From Syntrophomonadaceae bacterium (GTDB lineage: Bacteria; Bacillota_D; Dethiobacteria; DTU022; PWGO01): a stretch of DNA of 13,153 bases. The position numbers and the translations under genes are program-made. The first letter of the stretch is position 1, and every line of letters starts with the position of its first letter. The notes beneath the pieces are model-generated. The model was not told the origin of the DNA. It worked only from the letters and a program-made list of their open reading frames with translations, and did not search any database. The stretch lies in the NCBI GenBank assembly GCA_003554535.1, contig PWGT01000020.1, forward strand, positions 1 through 13,153, given 5' to 3'. Positions 1 through 8,261 of the stretch are shown here, piece by piece.

Positions 1-813
1 GATGCACTGACCGGAGTGCCTCTTGCCTATCATAAAAATGCCCCTCTTTTGCTTACACCCTCGAACGAACTGGATGAAGATACGGCTAATGAAATCGAGA
101 GAGTGTTAGAAGAAAATGGTACAATTTATATCCTGGGGGGCGAAGTAGCCATTAGTGATAAAATTTACCAAGGATTAGAAGAAGAATATGGTTACAACTT
201 GGAAAGAATTAGTGGCGCTAACAGGTACGAAACAGCTACTTGTATAGCAGAGAAGCTAATCGAGGACAAAAATAGCAGTTTTCCGGTCTTTGTAGCTACC
301 GGTGAAGATTTTCCGGATGCTGTAGCTATTTCTAGCGTAGCCGCTATTGAAGAGGGAGTAATTCTTTTGACCGGCTCCGATTCTGTGCCTGAAGAAACAA
401 AAACCTTTCTGCATAATCAGGAGAACAACCTGGAACAAATTTACGTGATTGGCGGAAAAGCGGCTGTAAGCGATAAAGTTTTCGAAAAAATAGGTGCTGG
501 CAAACGGATTGCCGGAGAAAACCGCTGGGAAACAGCGACTGAAATTGCCCGTAAATTCTTTGATAGGCCCCAATATCTTACCCTGGCCACCGGGCTGGAC
601 TTCCCCGATGCCCTTACCGGCGGTAATTTTGCAGCAATAAAAACGGCCCCGGTATTGCTGACCAGACCGGATGAAAAGCCTGAAGTCTTGACCAAGTACT
701 TAGAAAGAGACACATTTCAAACCGAAGTCTATGCTTTTGGAGGAACCAGCGCAATCAATAGGAAAGTAATTACGGAAATAGATGAATTCTTGATGGACCA
801 GCACAACCGGTAA
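1..813 (+). CDS. CWB2-repeat cell-wall-anchored protein, 3' part (5' end outside window)
   Basis: The reading frame is open from base 1, so this is the C-terminal 270 residues of a longer protein. Three cell-wall-binding-repeat-2 units (PF04122 type) are visible: the end of one beginning in DALTGVPLA (residues 1-62), one from RISGANRYETA (69) and one from RIAGENRWETA (169). Each carries the FPDA-type motif and an ILGG/VIGG/AFGG strand. CWB2 units are known in Firmicutes to hold surface proteins non-covalently to anionic wall polymers. No catalytic domain lies in the visible part, so its enzymatic role, if any, is unknown. The gene ends in TAA, 68 bp before a paralogue on the same strand, and the pair may be one transcription unit. 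Its repeats are close to those of the downstream gene but lack that gene's low-complexity insertions. Confidence 0.93.
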   Translation, partial: DALTGVPLAYHKNAPLLLTPSNELDEDTANEIERVLEENGTIYILGGEVAISDKIYQGLEEEYGYNLERISGANRYETATCIAEKLIEDKNSSFPVFVATGEDFPDAVAISSVAAIEEGVILLTGSDSVPEETKTFLHNQENNLEQIYVIGGKAAVSDKVFEKIGAGKRIAGENRWETATEIARKFFDRPQYLTLATGLDFPDALTGGNFAAIKTAPVLLTRPDEKPEVLTKYLERDTFQTEVYAFGGTSAINRKVITEIDEFLMDQHNR

Positions 814-881
814 CTTTTTCTTCTTTTCTTTTATATCATTCTTGGTTAAAATTAAACAAAATATAATGAAGGAGACCAATC

Positions 882-2513
882 ATGCGCAAAAAAGGCATCT
901 TAACAATAAGTGTTATGTGCTTAATGCTCCTGTTCTTTGTTATTATACTTTCTGATAATACGGGGGGCAAAAAACTTGTAAAGGGAGAAGAAGATAAAAC
1001 TCCCATAATCGATGAGGTAGAAATCTCTACTCTCCAAGGTCAAAAATGGGCATACAACCGCGGCGCTCACCACAGATTTCTGGAAATAGCCCCACTGTAC
1101 TGGCAATACGGGCAAAAAACAGGGATAAAGCCTGAAGTTATGTATTCCCAGTCTGCCAAAGAAACCGGGTTTGGTAATTATGGAGGGGTAGTACCCCCTG
1201 AATACAATAATTGGGCTGGCATAAAAATTCAAGAAGGGGGGCCTTGCCATGAAAAGGAATCCCATGAAAATTTTGAATCTAACGAAGATGGAGTAAGAGC
1301 CCATTTCAACCATATGTCAGCATACGTGGGTCTTGATCCAATTGGAGAACCACACGGCAGATACCATACAGTCATGACTACTACCTGGGCAGGAACTATT
1401 AAATATGTAGAAGAATTGAATGAAAGATGGGCCCCCTCTGAAACCTATGGGGACAGCATTGTTCATAGTTATCTCAAGGATCTGCTGAAAACAGATTTGC
1501 GCGTTTACGGCCCGGATCGTTATCAAACCGCAATCGAAATCAGTAAAAAAGCTTATCCCCGGGATAACTCAGCAGAAGCTGTAATAATTGCACGTGGCGA
1601 TGAGTACCCCGATGCCTTGGCCGGAGTTCCTCTGGCCCATCAAAAAAATGCTCCTCTTTTGCTTACTCCCGCTGACAAATTACATGAAAAAACAAAAAAA
1701 GAAATAGAGCGAGTATTAATCGAAGATGATAATGATAATAACGAAGACAATGATAATAATTCTAACCGGAACAACGACAAAGAAGGAAAAATATATATCT
1801 TGGGCGGAACCGCGGCAATAAGTGAAGAGGTCTCCACTGAATTAAACAATTTGAATAATTACGAAGTAAAAAGAATAGGCGGCCTCAATCGATATGATAC
1901 TGCTGCTCTTGTTGCGGAAGAATTCATTAAAGAAAAAATCAAGAGTAATGAAGAAGAAGAAGAGGGGGAAGGGGAAGTAAACCTGGAAGATACTTTTCCG
2001 GTGTTCTTAGTTAGCGGGGAAAATTTCCCCGACGCAGTATCAGTTTCCAGCGCAGCAGCTTTACAAGAAGGATTTTTGTTGCTAACTAAGCCTGATCAAC
2101 TCTCATCTGAAACCAATGAATTCCTGAACAATTTTGAAAACAAAATAAAAGATGTCTATACTATTGGAGGGCCTGCTGCTATCAGCCAGCAGGTATATGA
2201 TCAATCTGGAGCTACCAGCCGTATAGGAGGAGAAAACCGGTTTGAAACTGCTGTGAAAGTAGCTCTAGAGTTCTTTGATGAACCGGTATACCATACTATG
2301 GCTACAAGTAGCAATTTCCCTGATGCTCTTACCGGCGGAGTTTATGCCGCTACCAGAGAAGCACCGGTACTTCTTACTAAACCCCAAACTTTACCCGAGC
2401 CAGTAACCGATTATCTCAAAAACAAGTTGGAACTGGCTGTTATCCTGAGCTTTGGGGGCGAAAATGCCATCAGCGAAGAAGTTATTTCTAGTATAAAAGA
2501 TATACTTCCCTAA
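882..2513 (+). CDS. Secreted N-acetylglucosaminidase with C-terminal CWB2 repeats
   Basis: 543-residue surface autolysin candidate. Residues 6-24 form a hydrophobic N-terminal segment (signal peptide or anchor; no convincing lipobox). Residues about 60-203 resemble a glucosaminidase domain (PF01832 type). The likely catalytic Glu is E94 in SAKETGFG, followed by NNWAGIKI (109-116), EDGVRAHFNH (135-144) and TWAGTIKYVE (168-177). Enzymes of this kind hydrolyse the N-acetylglucosaminyl bond in peptidoglycan. Three CWB2 repeats follow (about 207-320, 330-440 and 447-543), with DRYQTA, LNRYDTA and ENRFETA motifs. ATG at 882 is supported by AAGGAG at 869-874. Two low-complexity stretches interrupt the repeats: Asp/Asn-rich residues 281-302 and Glu-rich residues 357-365. 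The upstream paralogue has neither. The TAA stop lies 5 bp from the stop of the convergent CWB2 gene. Confidence 0.93.
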   Translation: MRKKGILTISVMCLMLLFFVIILSDNTGGKKLVKGEEDKTPIIDEVEISTLQGQKWAYNRGAHHRFLEIAPLYWQYGQKTGIKPEVMYSQSAKETGFGNYGGVVPPEYNNWAGIKIQEGGPCHEKESHENFESNEDGVRAHFNHMSAYVGLDPIGEPHGRYHTVMTTTWAGTIKYVEELNERWAPSETYGDSIVHSYLKDLLKTDLRVYGPDRYQTAIEISKKAYPRDNSAEAVIIARGDEYPDALAGVPLAHQKNAPLLLTPADKLHEKTKKEIERVLIEDDNDNNEDNDNNSNRNNDKEGKIYILGGTAAISEEVSTELNNLNNYEVKRIGGLNRYDTAALVAEEFIKEKIKSNEEEEEGEGEVNLEDTFPVFLVSGENFPDAVSVSSAAALQEGFLLLTKPDQLSSETNEFLNNFENKIKDVYTIGGPAAISQQVYDQSGATSRIGGENRFETAVKVALEFFDEPVYHTMATSSNFPDALTGGVYAATREAPVLLTKPQTLPEPVTDYLKNKLELAVILSFGGENAISEEVISSIKDILP

Positions 2514-2518
2514 ACTAA

Positions 2519-4732
2519 CTAGTCTTCTTTAAACTTGGGAATATCAAACTGCAGCACATAATTATCCAGTTGGTCGTATAACTCTTCCAGGTTAGAAGTC
2601 TGCTTTGCAGCCCAGGCAATATCGGTAGCATACTGGTGAATTCCCGGAGTATAAGGATTCCAGCGCATTTTATAAAGAGTATTTTGCTGGGCATCTTTAT
2701 TATTTATGTATAATCTGGAAACAAACTGAGCACCACCTTTAATAGCCTCTTCGGGAGAAAACCATTCTTCATCATAAGCACGCCTGGCCCCTTCCCCTTT
2801 AGGATCATTATCATAAGCACCAATTCCAAACATATTATATACTTTCACTTCCTCTTTGTCCGGGAAAAGATCATCTTTATCTTCTACTTTAATTCCTTTT
2901 GCTAACTCGCTGCTCCCACCGCCAGTCTCATGCAAAGCCAGGGAGGCCAGGAAAATCTCATTGACATCCTCTTTTTGACCAGCCTTAACAAAGACTTCTC
3001 CCTGCCCTTCTAATTTTTCCTTATCTTCAAGAAGCTTGTCCAGCTCATCTGCTTCAATGCCCGCTTCTCCAGACAACACCAGAAACTGGTAAATCCAGCG
3101 GCTATCTTCTTTCTTGGTTATTTCAGCATAATCCCCATATATCCAACCACTTCGGTTATTTGCATGGATTTTATACCAGGTTCCTTCCGTATCGGAACTG
3201 GTATCTTCCTTTCCTTCTGCTTCATCCACTACCACATATACATCTCCTCTACCAACCTGTGTAAGCTTATCACTCTCGGTAGATGGCTTCTGACGAACAT
3301 TGAGACTGGACGCATCAATCTCCGCAGCCTTCCTTTCCACTTTTCCTTCAGAATTGACAGCAGGATCCAGGAAATAACGCAGGTCTTCCTCTTCCACTGT
3401 TTGCCAGCTGTTATTATTATCACCGCTACCATAAAAATCAGTTACCGGGTTGGAATTTTGTTTCTGAAGATTCACCAGTTCCGAAATACTCCGATCGTAT
3501 TTCGTTGTGGTCAATACTTCCCCGCTATAAACATCTTCAACCACTTCCTCAAATTTCTGTCTTAGCTCTTCAGCTTCTTCAAAAGGCCGGGCATCATCAA
3601 GAGCCCAAGCTACTGGCCAATCATGCTCCAATTTTTTATATTTTTCCATATCCAAATCAAGAAGAGAAGCATTATCTTCCAAAACATCCAATAATTCATC
3701 TCGAATTGCCTCATTTATTTTTTCCAAAGCTTCTTTAATTTTCTCCGGTGCTTTTTCACCTAATTTAGTTAACTCCTCCTCTATTTCTGGTTCAACGGCA
3801 TTTTCACCACCGAAAACAAATAACTCATCTGCATAATAACTACTCAGGTACTCCTTCACCGCAGAAGACAATTCATTTTTAACCAGTAAAATACCGCTTC
3901 CTTCCCTTGCAGCATAAGCAGCACCTGTTATAGCATCGGGGAAATCCTGACCACTGGCAAACATAAACTGCTGTTGAGGGGCAAAATGCTTTGCAAGCTC
4001 TACAGCAGTTTCATAACGGTTTTTCCCGCTAATGCGAGTTGGATTTTTCAAATCTTCAAGCACTTCTTCGTTTATGACTGCTTCTCCACCAGTAACCAAA
4101 GTTTCCCTGAGATCTAACTCTTCAAGTTTATCTTCTGTATATTCAGGTAAATTATCTTTATCTGCCAGCAATATAGGATAACCTTCCACGGCTGCGTAAG
4201 AAGCAGCAGCCAACGCATCGGGGAAGTTTCCCCCGTAAGAAACCACTGCTTTTTGAGAGCCTCGGGGAGCAACTTCCTCTGCAATTAAACTGGCAGTATG
4301 ATATCTATTTTCTCCGCTTAAGCGCCTGGTATCAATATTTTTTTCTTTGAATTCTTCCTCTACTTCCTCAGATACTGCATTTTCCCCTCCCAGAATTATA
4401 ACTTCCCTTGCTCCCAGATTCTTTATTTGTTCTAGAGTTTTTTCACACATTTCGTCGGTAGGAGTCAGCAATATAGGGGCATCCTTCTTATAAGCCAGGG
4501 GAACTCCAGCTAAAGCATCGGGGAAATTTTCTCCCTGCGCCAGAACAACTGTAGAAGCATTGTTCCATCCTTTTTTGCTTACTTCAATAGCCGTTTCATA
4601 ACGATTATCCCCCCATAACCGGCTTAGGTTACTTCCCCCTCCTTCTGATACTGAAGCACTAAAAAATAAGGCCGTTCCAAAAATAAATATAGTCAAAATA
4701 AATTTCGCGAAGATCTTCACCGTTGTTTCCAC
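2519..4732 (-). CDS. Secreted LytD-like glucosaminidase with N-terminal CWB2 repeats and SH3b domain
   Basis: 737 residues. A hydrophobic signal segment (about 8-28) is followed by three CWB2 repeats (about 38-130, 137-228 and 232-322; GDNRYETA, ENRYHTA, KNRYETA), a charged helical linker (323-400), and a region like the front of LytD-type glucosaminidases (TTTKYDRSISELVNLQ at 408-423, LRYFLDP at 451-457). A bacterial SH3 domain (about 471-540; SSLNVRQKPS, TWYKIHA, GWIYGDYAEI) comes next, then the glucosaminidase core (about 545-728). Putative catalytic Glu is E602 in ALHETGGG; YNMFGIGAYD, QNTLYKMRWNP and HQYATDIAWA follow. Peptidoglycan hydrolase activity is inferred from this. The start is GTG at 4732 with GGAGGG at 4740-4745, 7 nt upstream. 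The stop is TAG. Domain order is the reverse of the convergent neighbour at 882-2513. Confidence 0.93.
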   Translation of the reverse strand: METTVKIFAKFILTIFIFGTALFFSASVSEGGGSNLSRLWGDNRYETAIEVSKKGWNNASTVVLAQGENFPDALAGVPLAYKKDAPILLTPTDEMCEKTLEQIKNLGAREVIILGGENAVSEEVEEEFKEKNIDTRRLSGENRYHTASLIAEEVAPRGSQKAVVSYGGNFPDALAAASYAAVEGYPILLADKDNLPEYTEDKLEELDLRETLVTGGEAVINEEVLEDLKNPTRISGKNRYETAVELAKHFAPQQQFMFASGQDFPDAITGAAYAAREGSGILLVKNELSSAVKEYLSSYYADELFVFGGENAVEPEIEEELTKLGEKAPEKIKEALEKINEAIRDELLDVLEDNASLLDLDMEKYKKLEHDWPVAWALDDARPFEEAEELRQKFEEVVEDVYSGEVLTTTKYDRSISELVNLQKQNSNPVTDFYGSGDNNNSWQTVEEEDLRYFLDPAVNSEGKVERKAAEIDASSLNVRQKPSTESDKLTQVGRGDVYVVVDEAEGKEDTSSDTEGTWYKIHANNRSGWIYGDYAEITKKEDSRWIYQFLVLSGEAGIEADELDKLLEDKEKLEGQGEVFVKAGQKEDVNEIFLASLALHETGGGSSELAKGIKVEDKDDLFPDKEEVKVYNMFGIGAYDNDPKGEGARRAYDEEWFSPEEAIKGGAQFVSRLYINNKDAQQNTLYKMRWNPYTPGIHQYATDIAWAAKQTSNLEELYDQLDNYVLQFDIPKFKED

Positions 4733-4772
4733 TTATATTCCCTCCATCAAGAAAATCAGAATTCAATATTCA

Positions 4773-4801
4773 ATTAAAAGCATTCAATATAAAAGCTTCA
4801 A
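4773..4801 (-). promoter_or_regulatory. Candidate sigma-A promoter of the CWB2/SH3b/glucosaminidase gene
   Basis: On the minus strand TTGAAG (4801-4796) and TTTAAT (4778-4773) are separated by 17 nt, about 40 nt upstream of the GTG start at 4732. Matches are 4/6 and 5/6 to the sigma-A consensus. The region is AT-rich, so a chance match is possible. Confidence 0.35.
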
Positions 4802-4863
4802 CATCAAAATTTAGTTATCCTTGCAAAATGGTGTTTAAATTTGTTTAAAAAATTGATGCTTTC

Positions 4864-4877
4864 ATAACAATTGTTAT
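4864..4877. promoter_or_regulatory. Perfect 14-bp palindrome, possible operator
   Basis: ATAACAATTGTTAT is its own reverse complement. It lies in the 227-bp gap between the tsaD stop (4960) and the next gene's start (4732), about 60 nt upstream of that gene's candidate -35 box. A dimeric regulator site is possible. It is AT-rich, lacks a U-tract and is too short for a convincing terminator. Confidence 0.3.
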
Positions 4878-4959
4878 AGGGCAATCCCCAAAAGATCATT
4901 TTTTGACATGAAAGAAATTATGGTAGCTGCGCCAGTTGTAGAGTTGGTAAAAAGTTCTT

Positions 4960-6030
4960 TTAAAGAGAAAGGCCCGGGTGAGCGTTTAGGTCCAAAGGTG
5001 CCTCTTCGCCCTTCAAAAAACGAGGGAATGCTGCAGCAGCAATCATAGCTGCATTATCAGTACACAACACCGGGGGAGGACAATAAAAAGATACATAAGG
5101 AGCTTCCTGGGCAAGGCGCTCTTGCATGAGCCGGCGCAAGGTAGAATTGGCAGCAACCCCTCCCGATAGCAGCAATCCGGCAGGCTTTTTCTCAACCACT
5201 GCCAATATCGTTTTTTCAACCAGCACTTCAACTACAGCAGCCTGAAAACTGGCTGCCAAATCATGCAAATTAACCGACTTGCCTTGCCTCTGGATATTAT
5301 GTAAGTAATTTAAGACTGCAGACTTCAATCCGCTGAAACTAAAATCAAAGCGACTTTCTTCATCCAGATAAGCCCTCGGTAAATCAATAGCATGGGAATT
5401 ACCCTCGCTAGCCAATTTGTCTATTGCCGGACCCCCAGGATAACCCAGATCGAGGGCCCGGGCCACTTTATCAAAAGCTTCGCCGGCAGCATCATCGCGG
5501 GTATGGCCAAAGACTTCAACCTCTCCTTCAGCAGGCATCCAAACAAGGTCAGTATGGCCTCCTGAGGCTATCAACCCCAGCAATGGATATTCAATATTTT
5601 GCGGAGAAGTTTCATCACTTTCTTTTGATTCATTTTTTTGATCCTGAAATTTAAGGAAATTAGCATATAGATGCCCTTCCAGATGGTTAACAGGCACCAG
5701 CGGAAGTTCAAGAGCGTAGGCCAAAGATTTTGCAGTAGTTACCCCCACCAACAGCGCCCCTACCAGACCTGGGCCATAAGAAACAGCCAATCCGTCAAGA
5801 TCATCCCACTGGATTCCTGCTTCTTCCAGGGAGGCATTAATTAAAGGGTTAATGATCTCCAGATGGCGTCGGGAAGCTACCTCGGGCACTACCCCGCCAA
5901 AGCGGGCATGTAAGTCCACCTGGGAAGAAATTAAATTGCTCATTATCAAATGACCATCTTTTACCACTGCCGTTGCAGTTTCATCACATGAAGTTTCAAT
6001 CCCCAGGATTATATTACCTTTCTCCGGCAC
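4960..6030 (-). CDS. tsaD: tRNA N6-adenosine threonylcarbamoyltransferase TsaD
   Basis: TsaD (Gcp/YgjD/Kae1 family) transfers the threonylcarbamoyl group to A37 of ANN-decoding tRNAs, working with TsaB and TsaE. The ASKHA-fold signature is clear: ILGIETSCDETA near the N-terminus, the metal-binding HLEGH (residues 116-120 from this start), SGGHT, DDAAGEAFDK, LLSGGVAANS and CTDNAAM with the conserved metal-ligand Asp. GTG at 6030 is preferred because AGAGGTGAG lies just upstream. A TTG at 6054 is also in frame, adding 8 residues, but has no Shine-Dalgarno. This start gives 356 residues, near the family norm. A hydrophilic insertion of about a dozen residues (KNESKESDE region) sits between the HLEGH helix and SGGHT. 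It is the last gene of the tsa cluster; no intrinsic terminator is seen after it. Confidence 0.96.
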   Translation of the reverse strand: MPEKGNIILGIETSCDETATAVVKDGHLIMSNLISSQVDLHARFGGVVPEVASRRHLEIINPLINASLEEAGIQWDDLDGLAVSYGPGLVGALLVGVTTAKSLAYALELPLVPVNHLEGHLYANFLKFQDQKNESKESDETSPQNIEYPLLGLIASGGHTDLVWMPAEGEVEVFGHTRDDAAGEAFDKVARALDLGYPGGPAIDKLASEGNSHAIDLPRAYLDEESRFDFSFSGLKSAVLNYLHNIQRQGKSVNLHDLAASFQAAVVEVLVEKTILAVVEKKPAGLLLSGGVAANSTLRRLMQERLAQEAPYVSFYCPPPVLCTDNAAMIAAAAFPRFLKGEEAPLDLNAHPGLSL

Positions 6031-6056
6031 TTTCTCACCTCTGCACTCCAACAAAT

Positions 6057-6584
6057 TTACTTGCCAAAAACTGAGTTTAATCTTCTACGAGACTCTTTGG
6101 CCCATTTATCCAATTCATCGTTGATCATGATGAACGCATCCTCGTCCGGATAATAATTCTCACGTTTGCCGCGAACTACAAATCCATGACCGGCATACAA
6201 GCGGCGTGCAGATTTGTTGCTGGGCCTCACTTCCAAAGACATCCTCACAGCACCTGATTGATAAGCTTTGGTGATCATAAATTCCAATAAAAGTTTTCCT
6301 ACACCCAAGCCACGGTAACTTTCATCCACAGCCAGTGTCGTAAGATGCGATTCATCTATTATAACCCACATTCCAGCATAAGCAATCAACCTGCTACCGG
6401 AACACAAGACAAAATAATGGGCAAAGCGATTCAATGTTAGCTCTGATTTAAAACCATCTTTATGCCAGGGAGAGTTAAAGGCCTTTTTCTCAATTCGCAT
6501 GATATTATCTACATCACTTTTACGCATATGCCTGATCTTTAGGTTTAATTCAGGTTTTACGTTCATATTCATCTCCGTGGACAT
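6057..6584 (-). CDS. rimI: Ribosomal protein S18-alanine N-acetyltransferase RimI
   Basis: 175-residue GNAT-fold acetyltransferase. RimI acetylates the N-terminal alanine of ribosomal protein S18. The acetyl-CoA pyrophosphate-binding loop RGLGVGKLL is at residues 91-99, followed by LEVRPSN (117-123), ARRLYAGHGF (126-135) and RGKRENYYPDEDA (138-150), the usual RimI C-terminal motif. ATG at 6584 has AGGAGG (inside the tsaB 3' end) 6 nt upstream, and the tsaB stop is separated by one base. The first 15 residues (Met/Asn-rich) extend beyond the usual start of the domain. Placement between tsaB and tsaD is the standard Firmicute arrangement and supports RimI over an unrelated GNAT. Confidence 0.92.
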   Translation of the reverse strand: MSTEMNMNVKPELNLKIRHMRKSDVDNIMRIEKKAFNSPWHKDGFKSELTLNRFAHYFVLCSGSRLIAYAGMWVIIDESHLTTLAVDESYRGLGVGKLLLEFMITKAYQSGAVRMSLEVRPSNKSARRLYAGHGFVVRGKRENYYPDEDAFIMINDELDKWAKESRRRLNSVFGK

Positions 6585-6585
6585 G

Positions 6586-7386
6586 TTAAGCCTCCTGTTG
6601 CTGACATTGATTTTGATAATTTCTTTCCGCTTCCGGCAAACGCAAATACTGCGGTTGCAGATGGTAAAAAGAAAAATCTTCGATTGGGTCAGCAGACAAC
6701 TTTATTTTTCGTAAAGCACAACTGGCAACTGATGAAGCCCTATTAAGGGCAAGCATGGAGGGCACTTCTCTGAATCTTTCCCCCAATTGTTCATATAAAT
6801 AGGTTTTATATTTAAATATTCCATCACCGGGAAAATAAACTGGTTCCTTAAAACGATCAAGTATCTGCATTAATTCATTTATAGACATAGCCCCCGGATC
6901 CTGCAAAACTTCCAATTTAACTTCATCCAGGACAGATTTAGCAGCAGCATTTCTAAATGTGTCACCTTCTCCATCTTCTGAAATGCGATGGTGAAATCTA
7001 AACAAGGCCGTATAAACCTGGTCACGACGAGCATCAAGAATCGGACATATCAAATCTCCTTTAACAGTAGCCAGGTTATAAGCCAGTGCTTCCAATGTAG
7101 AGACGCCTACAGCAGGAACCCCCAATCCCTGTGCTAAGCCGCGGGCAGTTGACACCCCTATGCGCAGACCTGTAAAAGATCCAGGGCCTGCAGCTACAGC
7201 TACTGCAAACAAATCACATTTAGAAGTACTTGTATCCTGTATTAAATTATCTATTAACGGCATTAGCCTCTGGGAATGCGTTTTTTTAATATTTTGAGTA
7301 TATTCAGCTATCAATCTTCCATCACTACTGTCTATTAGAGCAGTGCTACAAACCCGAGTGGCAGTGTCCAATGCCAGTATTAGCAT
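6586..7386 (-). CDS. tsaB: tRNA threonylcarbamoyladenosine biosynthesis protein TsaB
   Basis: 266-residue inactive paralogue of TsaD that scaffolds the TsaB-TsaD-TsaE complex for t6A37 synthesis. Visible motifs are LALDTAT (4-10), HSQRL (37-41), GPGSFTGLRIGVSTARGLA (67-85) and a following ALAYNL segment. ATG at 7386 follows GGAGG with 7-nt spacing. The protein is somewhat longer than the 230 or so residues usual for TsaB; the extra length is mostly in the hydrophilic middle around the SEDGEGD stretch. It lies 21 bp after tsaE and one base before rimI, so translational coupling is likely. Confidence 0.94.
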   Translation of the reverse strand: MLILALDTATRVCSTALIDSSDGRLIAEYTQNIKKTHSQRLMPLIDNLIQDTSTSKCDLFAVAVAAGPGSFTGLRIGVSTARGLAQGLGVPAVGVSTLEALAYNLATVKGDLICPILDARRDQVYTALFRFHHRISEDGEGDTFRNAAAKSVLDEVKLEVLQDPGAMSINELMQILDRFKEPVYFPGDGIFKYKTYLYEQLGERFREVPSMLALNRASSVASCALRKIKLSADPIEDFSFYHLQPQYLRLPEAERNYQNQCQQQEA

Positions 7387-7407
7387 ACCTTTTCCTCCCG
7401 TAAATTT

Positions 7408-7923
7408 TTAATCAATTTTACCCAAATAGTCACGCTCAACCGCTTTGACCAGGTTATCGGTAAGCTGGCTATAAAAATTATTCCTGGGGTAAAAAGAGAG
7501 TTCCCGCCGGTCATTATCTTCTCCTGGAGCATCATAAACAAGCTCAATATCGAGCCGCTCGGGAGGGAGAATATCTGGGAATTTCCCCGCCCACTCAATA
7601 AAGACAGCACCTTCTCCACCATCTAAATACTCTTCAATCCCCAAAGGTTCCAATTCACTTTCATCAACAAGCCGGTAAAAATCAAAATGATAGAGGGGTA
7701 AACGACCTTGGTAAATAGACATTATAGTAAAAGTAGGGCTGCGCACCGGTTTAATCACTTCCAGCCCCCGGGCAGCACCTTTAACCAGGACCGTTTTGCC
7801 GGTGCCCAGTTCTCCATTCAATGCTATTACCACCGGAGTCTCAATAAGTTCTCCCAGTAGTTGCCCAATTTTATATGTCTCTTCAGGATTCCGGGTAGTT
7901 ATAATCGCTTTCTCTGGTAACAT
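7408..7923 (-). CDS. tsaE: tRNA threonylcarbamoyladenosine biosynthesis ATPase TsaE
   Basis: P-loop ATPase that drives turnover of the TsaB-TsaD complex in t6A synthesis. From the ATG at 7923 the protein has 171 residues. Walker A GELGTGKT is at 37-44, SPTFTI at 62-67, HFDFYRL at 79-85 and FIEWAGK (Walker B-like) at 108-114, all typical of TsaE. TTG codons at 7941 and 7929 are also in frame. The ATG is preferred, but its spacing from GGAGG (about 11 nt) is long, so the TTG at 7929 (5 nt from GGAGG) cannot be excluded. It is the first gene of tsaE-tsaB-rimI-tsaD. Confidence 0.94.
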   Translation of the reverse strand: MLPEKAIITTRNPEETYKIGQLLGELIETPVVIALNGELGTGKTVLVKGAARGLEVIKPVRSPTFTIMSIYQGRLPLYHFDFYRLVDESELEPLGIEEYLDGGEGAVFIEWAGKFPDILPPERLDIELVYDAPGEDNDRRELSFYPRNNFYSQLTDNLVKAVERDYLGKID

Positions 7924-7966
7924 TGTCAACCCTGCCTCCAAAAAATTGCTTCCCCTGGCTAAAATG

Positions 7967-7982
7967 TTTAACTCAAGTTAAA
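7967..7982. promoter_or_regulatory. Inverted repeat beside a TTGACA box upstream of tsaE
   Basis: TTTAACT and AGTTAAA are 7-bp arms around a CA centre. The site lies immediately downstream of a minus-strand TTGACA (7990-7985) and about 45 nt upstream of the tsaE start. No good -10 hexamer follows the TTGACA at normal spacing, so this may be an operator, a decayed promoter or chance. Confidence 0.25.
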
Positions 7983-8050
7983 TTTGTCAAAGCTACTTGT
8001 AATTTCGTAGTATTTATCAGCGTTTATTATCAACTAATATTTACTGCTTT

Positions 8051-8079
8051 ATTATATCCTAACAACGGGTATTTGAAAA
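8051..8079 (-). promoter_or_regulatory. Candidate sigma-A promoter of the tsaE-tsaB-rimI-tsaD operon
   Basis: Minus strand TTTTCA (8079-8074), 17-nt spacer and a perfect TATAAT (8056-8051). It is the best promoter-like match in the gap and would give a leader of about 120 nt before the tsaE ATG. The AT-rich background lowers confidence. Confidence 0.45.
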
Positions 8080-8261
8080 GTTTCACACCCCTAACCCAAT
8101 ATTACTGTATAGTTATATACTTTTTAAAACCTCTAAATAGTAAGTAAAGTAATTCGTTTAATCTGAACCTCAATTAATTTTAATATTAATTATTCTTTCT
8201 TGGCTGAATATATCCTTTTACTTGAAAAATTCTTAACTTAAATCCTTTATGCAATAAACAT

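Noticed and set aside
844..868. TTGGTT and TATAAT before the gene at 882
   Set aside because: Spacing is only 13 nt, and the transcript would begin at or after the ribosome-binding site at 869-874.
4926..4953. tRNA D-arm-like string near the tsaD end
   Set aside because: No acceptor, anticodon or T-arm pairing could be assembled around it.
4909..5049. Plus-strand 46-codon frame starting MKEIMVAAPVVELVK
   Set aside because: Most of it is antisense to the 3' end of tsaD, it has no convincing ribosome-binding site, and its sequence is explained by the opposite-strand gene.
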